From: Nymphaea colorata
Taxonomy: Eukaryota > Streptophyta > Magnoliopsida > Nymphaeales > Nymphaeaceae
NCBI RefSeq assembly: GCF_008831285.2
Contig: NC_045151.1
Span: 3,033,544 to 3,097,543, forward strand
Direction of reading: 5' to 3'
DNA: 64,000 nucleotides
Shown here: positions 1 to 10,215 of the stretch, one piece after another
How the letters are laid out: every line of letters starts with the position of its first letter
Numbering within the stretch: position 1 is the first letter of the stretch
Made by a program: the position numbers and the translations under genes
Notes under the pieces: model-generated
What the model was told of the DNA's origin: nothing
What the model saw: the letters and a program-made list of their open reading frames with translations, nothing else
Database searches by the model: none

Positions 1-176
1 GGATTCGGACGGTTTGCTTGCACCCGTGTTGGACTTGATTGGAGCGCCCCCATCAAATAGCTCCAAATCCATATTTGCCAACCTCTTGTGGTTTGGATAG
101 GAAGTTTGGATTAGTTTTGGACCAGATCAACTCAAGGAACCGCCCAACATGACGCACCAAAAGCATTTGTGGAAAG

Positions 177-364
177 CAGGGGCAGAGTCAGGGTAGGGTC
201 CACACAGGCCCTGGCCCCTTATCAAAAAAAAAAAAACTACATGTAAATTTTAAAAATTTTCACTTGCCCTATATAAAAGTTTTTGAATAATGATATTTGA
301 GTACATGTCAAAATCTAAAAAATTTCATTTAGCCCCTCATAAAAAATTTTTGGTTCTGCCCTTG
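177..364. mobile_element. hAT-type MITE with perfect 8-bp target duplication
   Basis: A 188-bp element begins CAGGGGCAGAG and ends TTCTGCCCTTG, an imperfect terminal inverted repeat of the CAGGGGCGG type common in plant hAT MITEs. It is flanked by an exact 8-bp direct repeat, GTGGAAAG, at 169-176 and 365-372; an 8-bp duplication is what hAT transposases make. The interior is AT-rich with no coding capacity, so it is non-autonomous. Related copies lie near 33.9, 44.5, 46.6, 57.8 and 58.8 kb. Confidence 0.8.
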
Positions 365-372
365 GTGGAAAG

Positions 373-1063
373 GGTAAATTGAAAAGATCCACATCCTTAC
401 ATGTTGGACCATGGAATGATAAGTCCTTTTAGCTTTTGATCGGGTACAGAAGAAATGCTTCTATAAAGAGGATTTTTGAAAATGATTTAGGATCTTGTCT
501 CTTAACTTCTTTTCAAATATCTCATAGCATTATATTAGTGTTCACATCCTGGATATGTGCTATGCATGTTCATTGCCATTTGCAAGAGTTATGGATAAAG
601 AGAATCAAAAGCTTGCTATATGTATAGGGAGAGAGAAAATTGGTAAATAGGAGACCCTTAGGTGGAAGATCCATAAGGAATATCTTGTCAATTAATCTTT
701 TCAATGTGAATGACAGAGAAACTCAGAGAGACGAAATATTTTAGTCTTATAACATTAATTGACAACTTTTTTCTTTGATTTCTCTCAACCATTTATCATA
801 GAAAAATTAATGCTTAAAATGATTCACGTTTAAGACCTTATCAATGGACAATAACAATTAGTTTGTTAATGTGTTGCCTCTACAATTTGAATGAATCTCC
901 TTATATCCATTGGCCGCCTTTAATGACATTGTTCAATTAACCTTTTAAGAAATGAAGATATTACAAACTGTTTCAATATATGATGATTCATGCACAAATA
1001 GAGTATACATACAATCTAGGTTTTGCCTTGAGTTGCTGGATTAAGAATGTGACATGAAGTATT
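373..1063. other. AT-rich intergenic DNA, no gene seen
   Basis: Only short open frames with no family resemblance occur here (for example 436-627). No repeat termini, RNA gene or recognisable regulatory motif was found. Confidence 0.5.
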
Positions 1064-3949
1064 TTGTCGGGAACCAGGACCTTAGAGCTAGTGAAACCGC
1101 TGCCCTAAGCCGATCCCTATCCCAAGACCTCTCGGGGTAGCCTAAGACCGAAGCTAGACTAAAAAAAAACCTATTACACGACGACCCTGCCGGACAGATG
1201 ACCCCGGCTTGACTCTTCCCTAGGACACTGATACAGGTATGGTGATCCTAAACCCGGTTTAACCTACTACAAGAACTAAGGGGGTAGGATAAAACGATTG
1301 TGAGGGACACAAAATCTGCTCACAACCCACTAGACAATACAATAAATAGGCTTACAAAAATAAAAACTACCGACCTCTGAGTGTCGGCCATGACGACGGA
1401 TGGATGGTGAAGGGGTGCGGAAGCGATTGAAGATGACGGCGCATGCTGCGTGGAAGATGGGGTGGAGCTCGGCCCGCCTGGCCGAGAGAGACGTTGGCAC
1501 CACTGGGGTATTCGGCCTGCCTGGCCGAAGGTGTCGGTGTTGCCGCAAGGGACTTGGCCCGCCTGGTCGACGATGTTGCTGCTGCCGTGAGGGCTCGGCC
1601 CACCAGGCTGACGCCTGGTCGAGGATTGCCGCAGGGAGCCCAGCCTGCCTGGCCGAGAGATATGGGGCTGGTGGATGGATGGAAGGCGCTTACGGGGAGA
1701 GCACCAATGATCACGAACTGCCTTGGAACAAATACCTAGCTACGGGATCCCAAGGCGGAATACCAAGCTCGGGACAAAGGAATTGAGCTCGGGAGACAGG
1801 TAGTGCTAGGGTGGAAGGTGTTTCCTGGCCTTTTTATTCTGGATTAGCTCTTGGAAGAGCAAGTCCGAATAGGCTAGGAGGGCTAAGGCACTCCCGGCTA
1901 AGGGCTAGCTAGAGTGGGTGAGGTTGGTCGAGTAGGTTAGTCTAGGAGACTCGGGCTAGGTCTAGGTCAAAGGATAGGGTTAAGGTTAGATTAGGAGTAA
2001 TGCCTAGTGAATGCTAAGGTGAAATTACGATGGTATTGATGAGAGAGGTTAAGACTCGGTTGGAAATAGGTATGGGTTAATGACCAGGGTAAGTTACGAT
2101 GAGATGAGAGGTTCACGAGAGAGAGTTGAGGTTAATGGCGAGTTCCCAAGAGAATGAAGGGTTCACGAGGAAAAGTTAAGGCTCAAGGATTGACTACTAC
2201 AAGTAGTTAAGAGGGTTTAATGACTGAGGAGAGATTACGAAGATGAAAGAAGATGATTTTGAGGGAAAGGGGAGGTTAGCGAGGTGAGTAAATATCCTTA
2301 CCTTGAATGCGGGTGGAGGACGATGTGAGAGGGTTGACTCCTCTTGAATGCGCCTAGGAGTCACGAAGGGCTTGGGCCTTAGGATGCTACCACGTGGCGG
2401 AGTGAAGGACGAGGAATAAAGGCTTGATCCTTTAATATCTCGGGACTTCATGCGGGGTACTCCAAGGGTCATGCCGGAGTTATTACTCTTTGGTCCATGC
2501 GAGTTGGCTTCTAGACTCACACAAAAGTCTCTTTTGCCCCTTTTTTACTTTGATACCCTATTGATGATGAAGTTAGTGTTAAGGGCAGTTTCGGGATTTG
2601 GCAAAGGATCCCAAAAAGTCGCCGGAAAGAGTGCAGCGGCAGGAATTCCAATCACTACTAGAGCGATTCCGGTCACGCTCACAAGTCAGCTGTCCTTGTT
2701 CAGACTTGGCTACGAATTGGCCTGTTGCTCAACTTGTTCCCGAACGATCTTGGCCAACCTTATCTCGGTTGTCTCCTTAATCGGTGTCTTTAGTGATTTC
2801 AATATGATGGCACCGTCGCTCAGTGCATGGCTCTGCCGAGGACCTGTTGCAACCGCTACTAGCCATCTACCGGCAGCGATCACTCCTTACTCTCGATTTT
2901 ACTTCGTATGCGAACTGGCTAGCTACTGCTCAGCCGATCATTCTAGTAACCCACTCCGTAGCACGTACAGGGGTAGGGCTACCTTCTAAGGCGCATTACA
3001 CAACTTGCCAAGACCTTGCTCCGGCCTACCTTTCAAACCGCTTTCCTCTCGATGTGCCCGAGGAGAGAACATCCTACTAGAGCAGACTTTCGTTTGGCCT
3101 ATCTACGGCTGGAAAGGGATTGGAACCGCAGAGAGAATACGGTACCAACCTTACTTTTCGCCGTCGGATTTGTCAATGCTTTCGGTACTAACCAACCATG
3201 TGCAGCAGTAGGTCTTCTCTCAAGTCTTCTAATAACTTCTACCAGCCTCAAGCCACCTTCCGTGATTGAGGATGGCTGCACCGTGAAGAAGTATGATTTG
3301 TTGGGAAAACACGCATAGGTTGAGCTCGATAAGAGAAGTTTTCTAGTAGCCTCTGTACACAATCTCACGCCTTTCGATCAGCAGCCAAAACCACAGGCTG
3401 TTACTTCTTACACCAATTCTCAGGGGGGGATAAGAATTCTGGCAGCCTTGCCGGTTGAGGACGAGTTGAAAGAAAATTGGCCACTGCTGAATGAGGACGA
3501 GTTGCTAAGAAATTCAGTCACCGCTGGTTTAGGACGAGAAGAAGAAGACATTTACCATGCGGGGAGAGAGTCTCACAGACTACCCATAATCTCTTTCTTA
3601 ATTCTTCATTCCAAAAGCATCTCAAAACATGATGCCGAAAATGGCTTACAAGAGTTTAAATAAAAATAGGAAACCGGTTCTACTAATGAACCGAGACGCA
3701 ATTAAGACACTTAACAAAAAACCGAGACGGGTTGACTAAAGATCTCGGATCCTATTCTAACCTACCTAGACTTGATCCTAACTACCCCAAATGGACTAGG
3801 AGTTGGACTCGGCCTGAGCTTGGGTTCCACTGGCTCAACTAAGTCAGGTCTTCAACTGTTCATCCTTCATCTCCTGATGCTACACTGAGTCCGCTGGTTG
3901 ACCTTGCTGGATTGGTGTTAGCTTCTCCCAATCAGCCCTCCTTGGTCTG
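1064..3949. repeat. GC-rich repetitive block, probably degenerate retroelement
   Basis: Composition changes sharply to GC-rich at about 1064, where the text starts TGTCGGGAACC, an LTR-like beginning. The block has overlapping short frames on both strands (1330-1800) and purine-rich repeated wording around 1900-2200. Between 2450 and 3320 there is a run of plus-strand frames that appear to continue one another through frameshifts. None has a motif that I can assign (no zinc knuckle, protease or RT motif), so calling it a retroelement rests on composition and position beside clear LTR-like repeats. The far end, about 3680-3900, is again GC-rich repeat-like. Confidence 0.4.
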
Positions 3950-4446
3950 GCACTCCTCTTCCTTTGGGGTTGGGCTGGCGTCTCTCTTCCTTGGTTGGCG
4001 CCCTTCATTGGCCGCTCGCCCTATGGCAGCCTCTTCCTTTTCAATTCGGCCTTGCTCTCTCAAACCTCCCATCCAGCCTCGACCACTCTCTTTTCAATTC
4101 GGCCTTTGATTGGTGTTCACAATTGGGTGTGATCTCAATTCCTTCTGTTGCCAACCTTCTATGGCCACGGGTTGGGTCGCGGCCTTCTTTGGCCCTAGCT
4201 CTTCTTATTCGGGCATTGGCTTTCGTCCGGTCTTGACGTGGTCTAGGCCTTGGCTGTACTCTTTCGGCATTATCCCATCCAGCCTCGACCACTCTCTCGA
4301 CTGTTCTCGGCTTGGACTATGGTAGGCCTGTAACAATCCACCCTCCTTACAATGTGCTTGACCCCAAACTTGTATGTTGTGTTTCTCGGAGTAGATCCGA
4401 ACCTCTACTTCTTCTTCCGTCGACCTCATGCTTCCATGGATTCGCC
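3950..4446 (-). mobile_element. Inverted LTR 5' fragment with its adjoining polypurine tract (segment L1)
   Basis: Read on the minus strand, an LTR-like sequence starts at 4335 with TGTTACAGGCC and runs to at least 3960. It is homologous to the start of the plus-strand copies at 4447 and 7531 and to the inverted copy starting at 9931. Immediately 5' of the LTR start on the minus strand (4336 upward) is the purine-rich AAGGAGGGTGGA plus about 50 bp matching the 3' end of the internal region seen at 7480-7530. It therefore looks like the 3' LTR junction of an element in minus orientation, interrupted at 4447 by the plus-strand element. Confidence 0.6.
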
Positions 4447-6444
4447 TGTTGTGAGCCAACTCTGAATCCAGCCAAGTGCCGTCGACGGAGTGGCCAAGGC
4501 TGGCTGGAGTTGCGACGAAGGAGCACAATGAGGGATTTAGCCACAATACAAAGAGGCTGAGGCCTGTGGCCGAGCAGGAAGAGCTCGAGCCAAAGGAGGC
4601 TGCAGCCCAACGTTTGGCCATAGAAGGTCGGCAACCTAAGGAGGAAGGCCCACACTAGGTCAATGTCATCCAAAGAGGTTCGGCAGAGCAAACCCAAACC
4701 AAGAGCAAGGAGGCTGCCATAAGACTCGCAGCTAAGGAAGGACGCTGCCCAAGGAAAAAAATCATGAGACTCGCCCGAGAAGATAGAAGGAGCCTATCAT
4801 GGAAATGCCACTCCAGTGAGGCTAGCCTAGGAGCAGCCAACTTGGTTAAGCCATGTCTGATGTCTCAATGCAGAACACCAATCTACCAACACAGGTGCGA
4901 TTAGGCAATGACACGCAGGCGTGATCTTAGGGCTGCCGTATGGAGTATAGCGTAGAGAGAACTTCGGAGAGATGGCAGTGAGATCGTTGGGGGATATTAA
5001 GACCAAGAAAACAAAGCACCAAGCATAACGCATGGTCAACTAGTCACTTAGGTGCAACAGTCAAAGATTGGGAACTACATTCGGCAAACACAAAGCAACC
5101 AAAACATCCAAGTCACTTCCGACGAAGTGTGCAGTCGAGCCAGTGGAACCCAGCCTTAGGTCGAGTCCAGCCTGAGTCCGTCTAGTAAGTATAGAATTGA
5201 TTCAGTCTAACGTCGAGTCCATTTTAGTGACTGTTTAGTAAGGCGCATCTAATATTAAGTGTCTCCAGTCTTTTCTATTTGTTTGAGTTATTTTACTCTT
5301 TCATTGTTGAGTCATTTAGAGTGCTTACGTCTCGAGTTAGGATTGATGTGAACCGGGACGCGCTAGTATATAAACATGTCCATGTTGTAACATTTCATCC
5401 TTTTTTTCATGTTAATCAAATATACTTTTGAGTAAGACATTGCCTCTCTCTCCTCCATCGGAGTGGTGTGACTCCCCACCATGTAGACGTGTAATCCCCA
5501 CCGAATAAGGCGTGTACGAAGCACTTGTAGGTTGTGGTTTTGCCCAAGTTAAGAAGAGGTGATCGATAGAGGTGGTAGCTACTGAAAAGCAGCTATTGAA
5601 GCCGTTAACCTACGTTTTTTTTCCCCGACGCATTTGCAAGTCCTTTCGACGTGTGACATTCTGACGACGTGAGAATCAGGTAGGTACCGAAAAACTCTCT
5701 CGGTTCCATCCCTATTGTTGTTCCTAAACATGGTGGAATCCGACTCTAGTAAGCTGGTTTTCTCTCCATGTACATCGGGAAGAAGGTCGGTTGGACAGAA
5801 AGGAGGATTTCTAGTCTTGGCGAGCATTGTAAACCGCAGCCTAGTAGGTTGCCCTCCCCCTGTATGATCCAGGGAGACTGTGACCGGAAAGGTCGACCAA
5901 GCATTCGCTAGCCGGTTTGTGTGTGGTGAATTCGAATGGAAGTTGTTAGCATTGCTGGTAGACGACCAGTAGCACTTGCCTCATACCCTTGGCGGAACCA
6001 AGCATTGAGCCACGGTGTTGTGGGAGCTCTTGTGTAAGTTGAGAGTGGCACCGAGGTGGAGAGGGGCTGCGAACATCCCAGCAGCCCAGAAATAGTCGTC
6101 CAGTCAAGCTAGTGACTTTGGGCCAAGACGCGTCCACATTGACTCACAGATGGCGACCCAAGAAGCACGGCCAGAAAACACGCCGCTGCTACTTTTCCGG
6201 CGGCATTCCAACTGCCGCTCGTTGACTACCCGATCGACCTTAACGAGGAGGTTGCTTCATCTTCCGAGCAACATTAAGTTCGTTGAGGAGTACCAGAGTG
6301 CAATAACTCATCACGCCTCTTCCCTAAGCACCCAACGGTGAAGTCCTCCATCTCCACCCTTCATCACGCCACGTGTCAACATCCTAGGGCCCACGCCCAT
6401 CATGCTCCCCAGGCACCATCAAGCTTTCATCTCCAACCGCTCAT
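4447..6444 (+). mobile_element. Long direct repeat, left LTR-like copy (L2)
   Basis: This 2.0-kb segment starts TGTTGTGAGCC and is similar over its length to 7531-9650. It contains a TATA-like tatataaac at about 5367 followed by an AT-rich leader and then GC-rich sequence (5440-6440), as expected for U3-R-U5 or for an LTR plus 5' leader. Short frames on both strands are not credible genes. Two readings are possible: a 2-kb LTR, or a roughly 1-kb LTR followed by untranslated leader in a recombined tandem of elements. No primer-binding site complementary to initiator tRNA-Met was seen at either candidate boundary. Confidence 0.6.
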
Positions 6445-6587
6445 CTTGCCACGTGTCACCATCGTGGAGCCCAAGCCCTTTGAGTCCCAATGGCACTTTT
6501 AAGGTAAGTCTTAACTCGCCTTAACTTGACATTTCCTCTCTTTCATAATCCCCTTCTTTCCCTCTCGAATTTTTACCCGAGCCATTA
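6445..6587. other. Leader between LTR-like copy and internal ORF
   Basis: The first 50 bp resemble the preceding LTR end (CCACGTGTCACCATC echoes CCACGTGTCAACATC at 6370), indicating a short internal duplication at the repeat edge. The rest is pyrimidine-rich. Confidence 0.35.
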
Positions 6588-7577
6588 ATGCTCTCCTCCT
6601 CATTCGGGCCCTACCATAACTCCCTTACCGAGTCTCTAACCATCCCTACAGGGGCAAGCATTAGGAGAGATCGGCATAAAGAAGAGCTCAAATTTAGAGG
6701 ATGGGTTACTCCCAAGCAGGATGCCAGCCGAAGGGCAAAGTCCACCCAGGTTGTTCTCAACACACCCTGGGTGGTAATAAAACCCAATCCCCTGAAAGAA
6801 ATATTTTCAGCATGCTATCAGCAGACCACAAATCCGGACTCTTTACAAGAGGCCAAACGGGGTAGAAACTCGTCAAAAGGCACGACAAGTAAGAACCTAC
6901 CAACGGACGAAGAAGAAAAAAAGCGATCAGTGCTTGACTTCATAGCGCCCCTAGCAAAGCCTAAGGAGGGTGGTGCTACATCAATTGGAGGAATAACTAA
7001 GACTTCGGTCATGATCCCAGGTAGGGTGCTCCGCACCCCTTCTTCACTAGGACCGAGTAAGAGAAACCCCACACCATTGAGGGTGCTCGGTCATGGGCAG
7101 AGAGCATTAGCCCAAGGATTGGACCGGCTCATGCAACGAAGGTGCACCGTTGAAACATGGGCTCGTATAGTGATGGCACCCAACAAAAGGAAGGAGCAAC
7201 AAGTGGCAGAGGACCATGCTAACCCCAAACAACAAGAAGGATATTTGGGGTCATTGTTAGGAAAAATCCTTCGAGACTACGGACCCAAGTCGAGAGAGGA
7301 ACCAATGGAGTTCCTAATGACTAGGACAGTTAAGAAAATAACACAAGTCTACTTCCGAGGGCCTAGGAAGGTGTTTCTCCAAGGCAAGATTTCTGTCGAA
7401 CTCTTACCAAGAGACATCGAGCTCAACTGGGATGAAGAAGGTCCGTTGGAAGGGGAAGAGGAGCTTCAGTCTTACCTCTGGGAAAATATAACAAGTGCTT
7501 GGGGTCAAGCTCTGTGTAAGGAGGGTGGATTGTTGCGAACCAACTTTGAACCCAGCCAAGTGCCATCGATGGAGTGA
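6588..7577 (+). CDS. Unidentified 329-aa ORF inside the LTR-like element
   Basis: This is the only long open frame of the element. The product is hydrophilic and very rich in K, R and E, with no transmembrane segment, zinc knuckle, protease DSG, RT YxDD or integrase HHCC motif. The C-terminal half (about residues 205-290) looks the most like a folded domain, with acidic segments at about 275-290. The frame runs through the polypurine tract and ends 47 bp inside the right LTR-like copy, so the last residues are LTR-encoded. It could be a residual 3' end of a polyprotein, a captured host sequence or a chance frame. The element would be non-autonomous: about 1.1 kb of internal DNA between two 2-kb repeats. 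I do not recognise the family. Confidence 0.4.
   Translation: MLSSSFGPYHNSLTESLTIPTGASIRRDRHKEELKFRGWVTPKQDASRRAKSTQVVLNTPWVVIKPNPLKEIFSACYQQTTNPDSLQEAKRGRNSSKGTTSKNLPTDEEEKKRSVLDFIAPLAKPKEGGATSIGGITKTSVMIPGRVLRTPSSLGPSKRNPTPLRVLGHGQRALAQGLDRLMQRRCTVETWARIVMAPNKRKEQQVAEDHANPKQQEGYLGSLLGKILRDYGPKSREEPMEFLMTRTVKKITQVYFRGPRKVFLQGKISVELLPRDIELNWDEEGPLEGEEELQSYLWENITSAWGQALCKEGGLLRTNFEPSQVPSME
7519..7530 (+). promoter_or_regulatory. Candidate polypurine tract before right LTR
   Basis: The purine-rich AGGAGGGTGGA sits directly 5' of the TGTTGCGAAC that starts the right repeat. The same arrangement occurs on the minus strand at 4336-4347 before TGTTACAGG. This position is where plus-strand DNA synthesis of an LTR retroelement is primed and supports 7531 as an LTR start. 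Confidence 0.55.
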
Positions 7578-9650
7578 CCAAGGTTGGTTGGAGTTGCGGC
7601 GAAGGAGCACAATGAGGGATCTAGCCACAACACAAAAAGGTTGAGGCCTGGGGCCAAGGAGGCAGAGCTCGAGCCAAAGGAGGCTCCAGCCCAACGTGCG
7701 GCTATAGAAGGCCGGCAGCCTAAGGAGGATGGCCCACACTAGGCCAATGTCATCCAAAAAGGTTCAGCAGAGCAAACCCGAACCAAGAGCAATGAGGCTA
7801 CCATAAGACTCGTAGCCAATGAATAACGCTGCCCAAGGAAAAGAATCCTCAGCCTTGCCCGAGAAGATAGAAGAAGATTGTCATGGAAAGGCCACTCCAG
7901 TGAGGCTAGCTTAGGAGCTGCCAACTTGGTTAAGCCATGTTCGATGTCCCAAGGCAGAACACCAATCTACCGTCACAGGCCCGATCGGGCAATGCCACCT
8001 AGGCATGACCTTAGGGCTGCCACCTAGAGTATAGCGCAGAGAGGAACCCGCCGAGAGATAGCAGTGAGATCGTTGGGGCATGTCCAGACCAAGGAAACAA
8101 AGCACCAAGCACAACGCATGGTCAGCTAGTCACTTAGGTGCAGTAGTCCAGCCATCGGAGAGCAAAGGCATAAGACGATATAGGAATGTTACTTGCAGTA
8201 GTAACAGGCAGTGGCGCAGCAGTCAAAGATTGAGAACTACATTCGGCAAATACAAAGCAACCAAAACATCCAAGTCACCTCCGACGAAATGTGCAGCCAA
8301 ACCAGTGGAACTCAGCCTTACGTCGAGTCCAGCCCGAGTCCGTCTAGAAGAGTCTAGAATCGAGTCAGTCTAGAGTCCTTTTAGTCTGTTTTAGTGAATG
8401 TTTAGTAAGGCGCATCTAATATTAAGTGTCTCGAGTCATTTTTATTTGTTTGAGTCACTTTACTTTTTCATTGAGTCATTTTCAGTGCCTACTCGAGTTA
8501 AGATTGATGTGAACCGGGACACGTAGATATATAAACTCGTCCATGTTGTAACATTTCATCCTTTTTTCATTTTAATCAAATATACTTTTGAGTAAAGTGT
8601 TGTCTCTTTTCTCCACCCGAGGGGTGTGACTCCCCGCCGTGTAGACGTGTAATCCCCGTCGAGTAAGGCGTGTACGAAGCACTTGTAGGCCATGGTTCTG
8701 TCCAAGTGAAGAAGAAGTGATCGACGAAAGTGGTAGCTACCGGAAAGCTGCCATTGAAGTCGACAACCTACGTTTTCTTTTCCCGACGCATTTGCAAGTC
8801 CTTTGCGGTGCAACCCTCCTTGAAAACGAAGGGAGGTTAGAGGCCGGTCGTGACTCGGGAGGACGTGGAGAAGAGTGGGTCGTGGGTCTGCCCATCTAGT
8901 ATCTGCATGTGACATTTCGGCGGCGTGAGAATCAGGTTGGTACCGAAAAACTCTCCCTGTTTCATCCCTCTCGTTGTTTCTAGACACAGTTGAATCCGAC
9001 CCTAGTAGGCTGGTTTTCTCTCCAGGCACATCGGGAAGAAGGTCGGTTGGACAGGAAAGAGGATTTCTAGTCTTGGCGGGCATTGTAAAGCATGGCCCTA
9101 GTAGGTTGCTCTCCCCCTGTATGATCCAGGGAGACTGTGACTGGAAAGGTCGGCCAAGCATTCGTTAGCCGGTTCGTGTGTGGTGAATCCGAGTGGAAGT
9201 TGTGAGCGCTACCGGTAGACGGCCAGTAGCACTTGCATCGGACCCTTGGTGTAGCCAAGCATTGAGCCACGGTGCCGTGGGAGCTCTCCTACAAGTTGAG
9301 AGTGGCACCGAAGTGGAGAGGGGCTGCGAACATCCCAGCAGCTTAGCAAACTTTGGGCCAAGTCGCGTCCACATCGACTCACGGAAAACATGCCGCGGAT
9401 ACTTTTTTGGTGGCATTCCAACCGCCGCTCGTTGGCTGCCGATCGACCTTGACGAGGAGGTCGCTTCGTCTTCCGGGCAACATTAAGCTCGTTGAAGAGT
9501 CTCGGAGTGCAATAACTCCTCGCGCCTCTTCCCTAAGGACCCAACGGTCAAGTCATCCATCTCCACCCTTCATCACGCCACATGTCAACATCCTAGGGCC
9601 CATGCCCTTCAAACTCTCAAGGCGCCATCAAGCCTTCATCTCCAACCGCT
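7531..9650 (+). mobile_element. Long direct repeat, right LTR-like copy (L3)
   Basis: The segment begins TGTTGCGAACC and parallels 4447-6444, including the TATA-like region (about 8530), the AT-rich leader with the shared phrase ATATACTTTTGAGTAA, and the GC-rich 3' half. Homology to the left copy stops at about 9650, where the inverted fragment L4 begins without a gap. The right copy carries a roughly 60-100 bp insertion near 8810-8900 that is absent from the left copy. The frames within it are remnants. Confidence 0.6.
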
Positions 9651-9931
9651 CCCTATGGCAGCCTCTTACTCTTCAGTTTTGCCTTGCTCTGTTGAACCTC
9701 CCTTGGTGTTGGCAAACTGGTGTAATCTCTCTTCCTTCTGTTGCCGGCCTTCTATGGCCGCACGCTGGGTCGCGGCCTTCTTTGTCCCTAGCTCTTCTTG
9801 CTGGGGCACTGGCTTTTGCCCAGCATTGACGTGGTCTAGGCCCTGGCTGTGCTCTTTTAACGTTATCCCGTCCAGCCTCGACCACTCTATCGATTGTTCT
9901 TGGCTTGGGCTATGGTAGGTCCGTAACATAT
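9651..9931 (-). mobile_element. Inverted LTR 5' fragment (L4)
   Basis: On the minus strand this starts at 9931 with TGTTACGGACC and matches 4335-4021 (minus) closely and the plus-strand copies more loosely. It is truncated at 9651, where it abuts the end of L3. Inverted fragments L1 and L4 thus bracket the L2-ORF-L3 element, suggesting that the plus-strand element landed in, or recombined with, an older element of the same family in opposite orientation. Confidence 0.6.
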
Positions 9932-10215
9932 TCATTCAGTTGTACACTATATGCCACTGTCGGCATTCATCAAATTATAATTTAAACCCCTGCTGAAGGA
10001 ATTCCTTAGTTAAGTTGTTTTCCATTGTTCCTGTCTGTGTGTGTGAAGATTTAATACTCTTATAATTAGTAACGGAAGAAACTAAAACGCATGGCGGACT
10101 GAGGATGCTTGCCGTGTCATGTTTCTCTTGGCCTGCCCACGTCACTCCCAGCACTGCTACCGGTGTAACATAAAAGGCGACAAGCAGAAGGAACGCCACC
10201 ACAACGCCAAAAGGC

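Noticed and set aside
2450..3318. A plus-strand gene assembled from overlapping frames
   Set aside because: Joining them needs several frameshifts and no domain is recognised; kept only as part of a repetitive block.
5579..9421. Repeated short minus- and plus-strand frames within the LTR-like copies
   Set aside because: They recur in both repeats with different lengths and stops, as expected for noncoding LTR or leader sequence.
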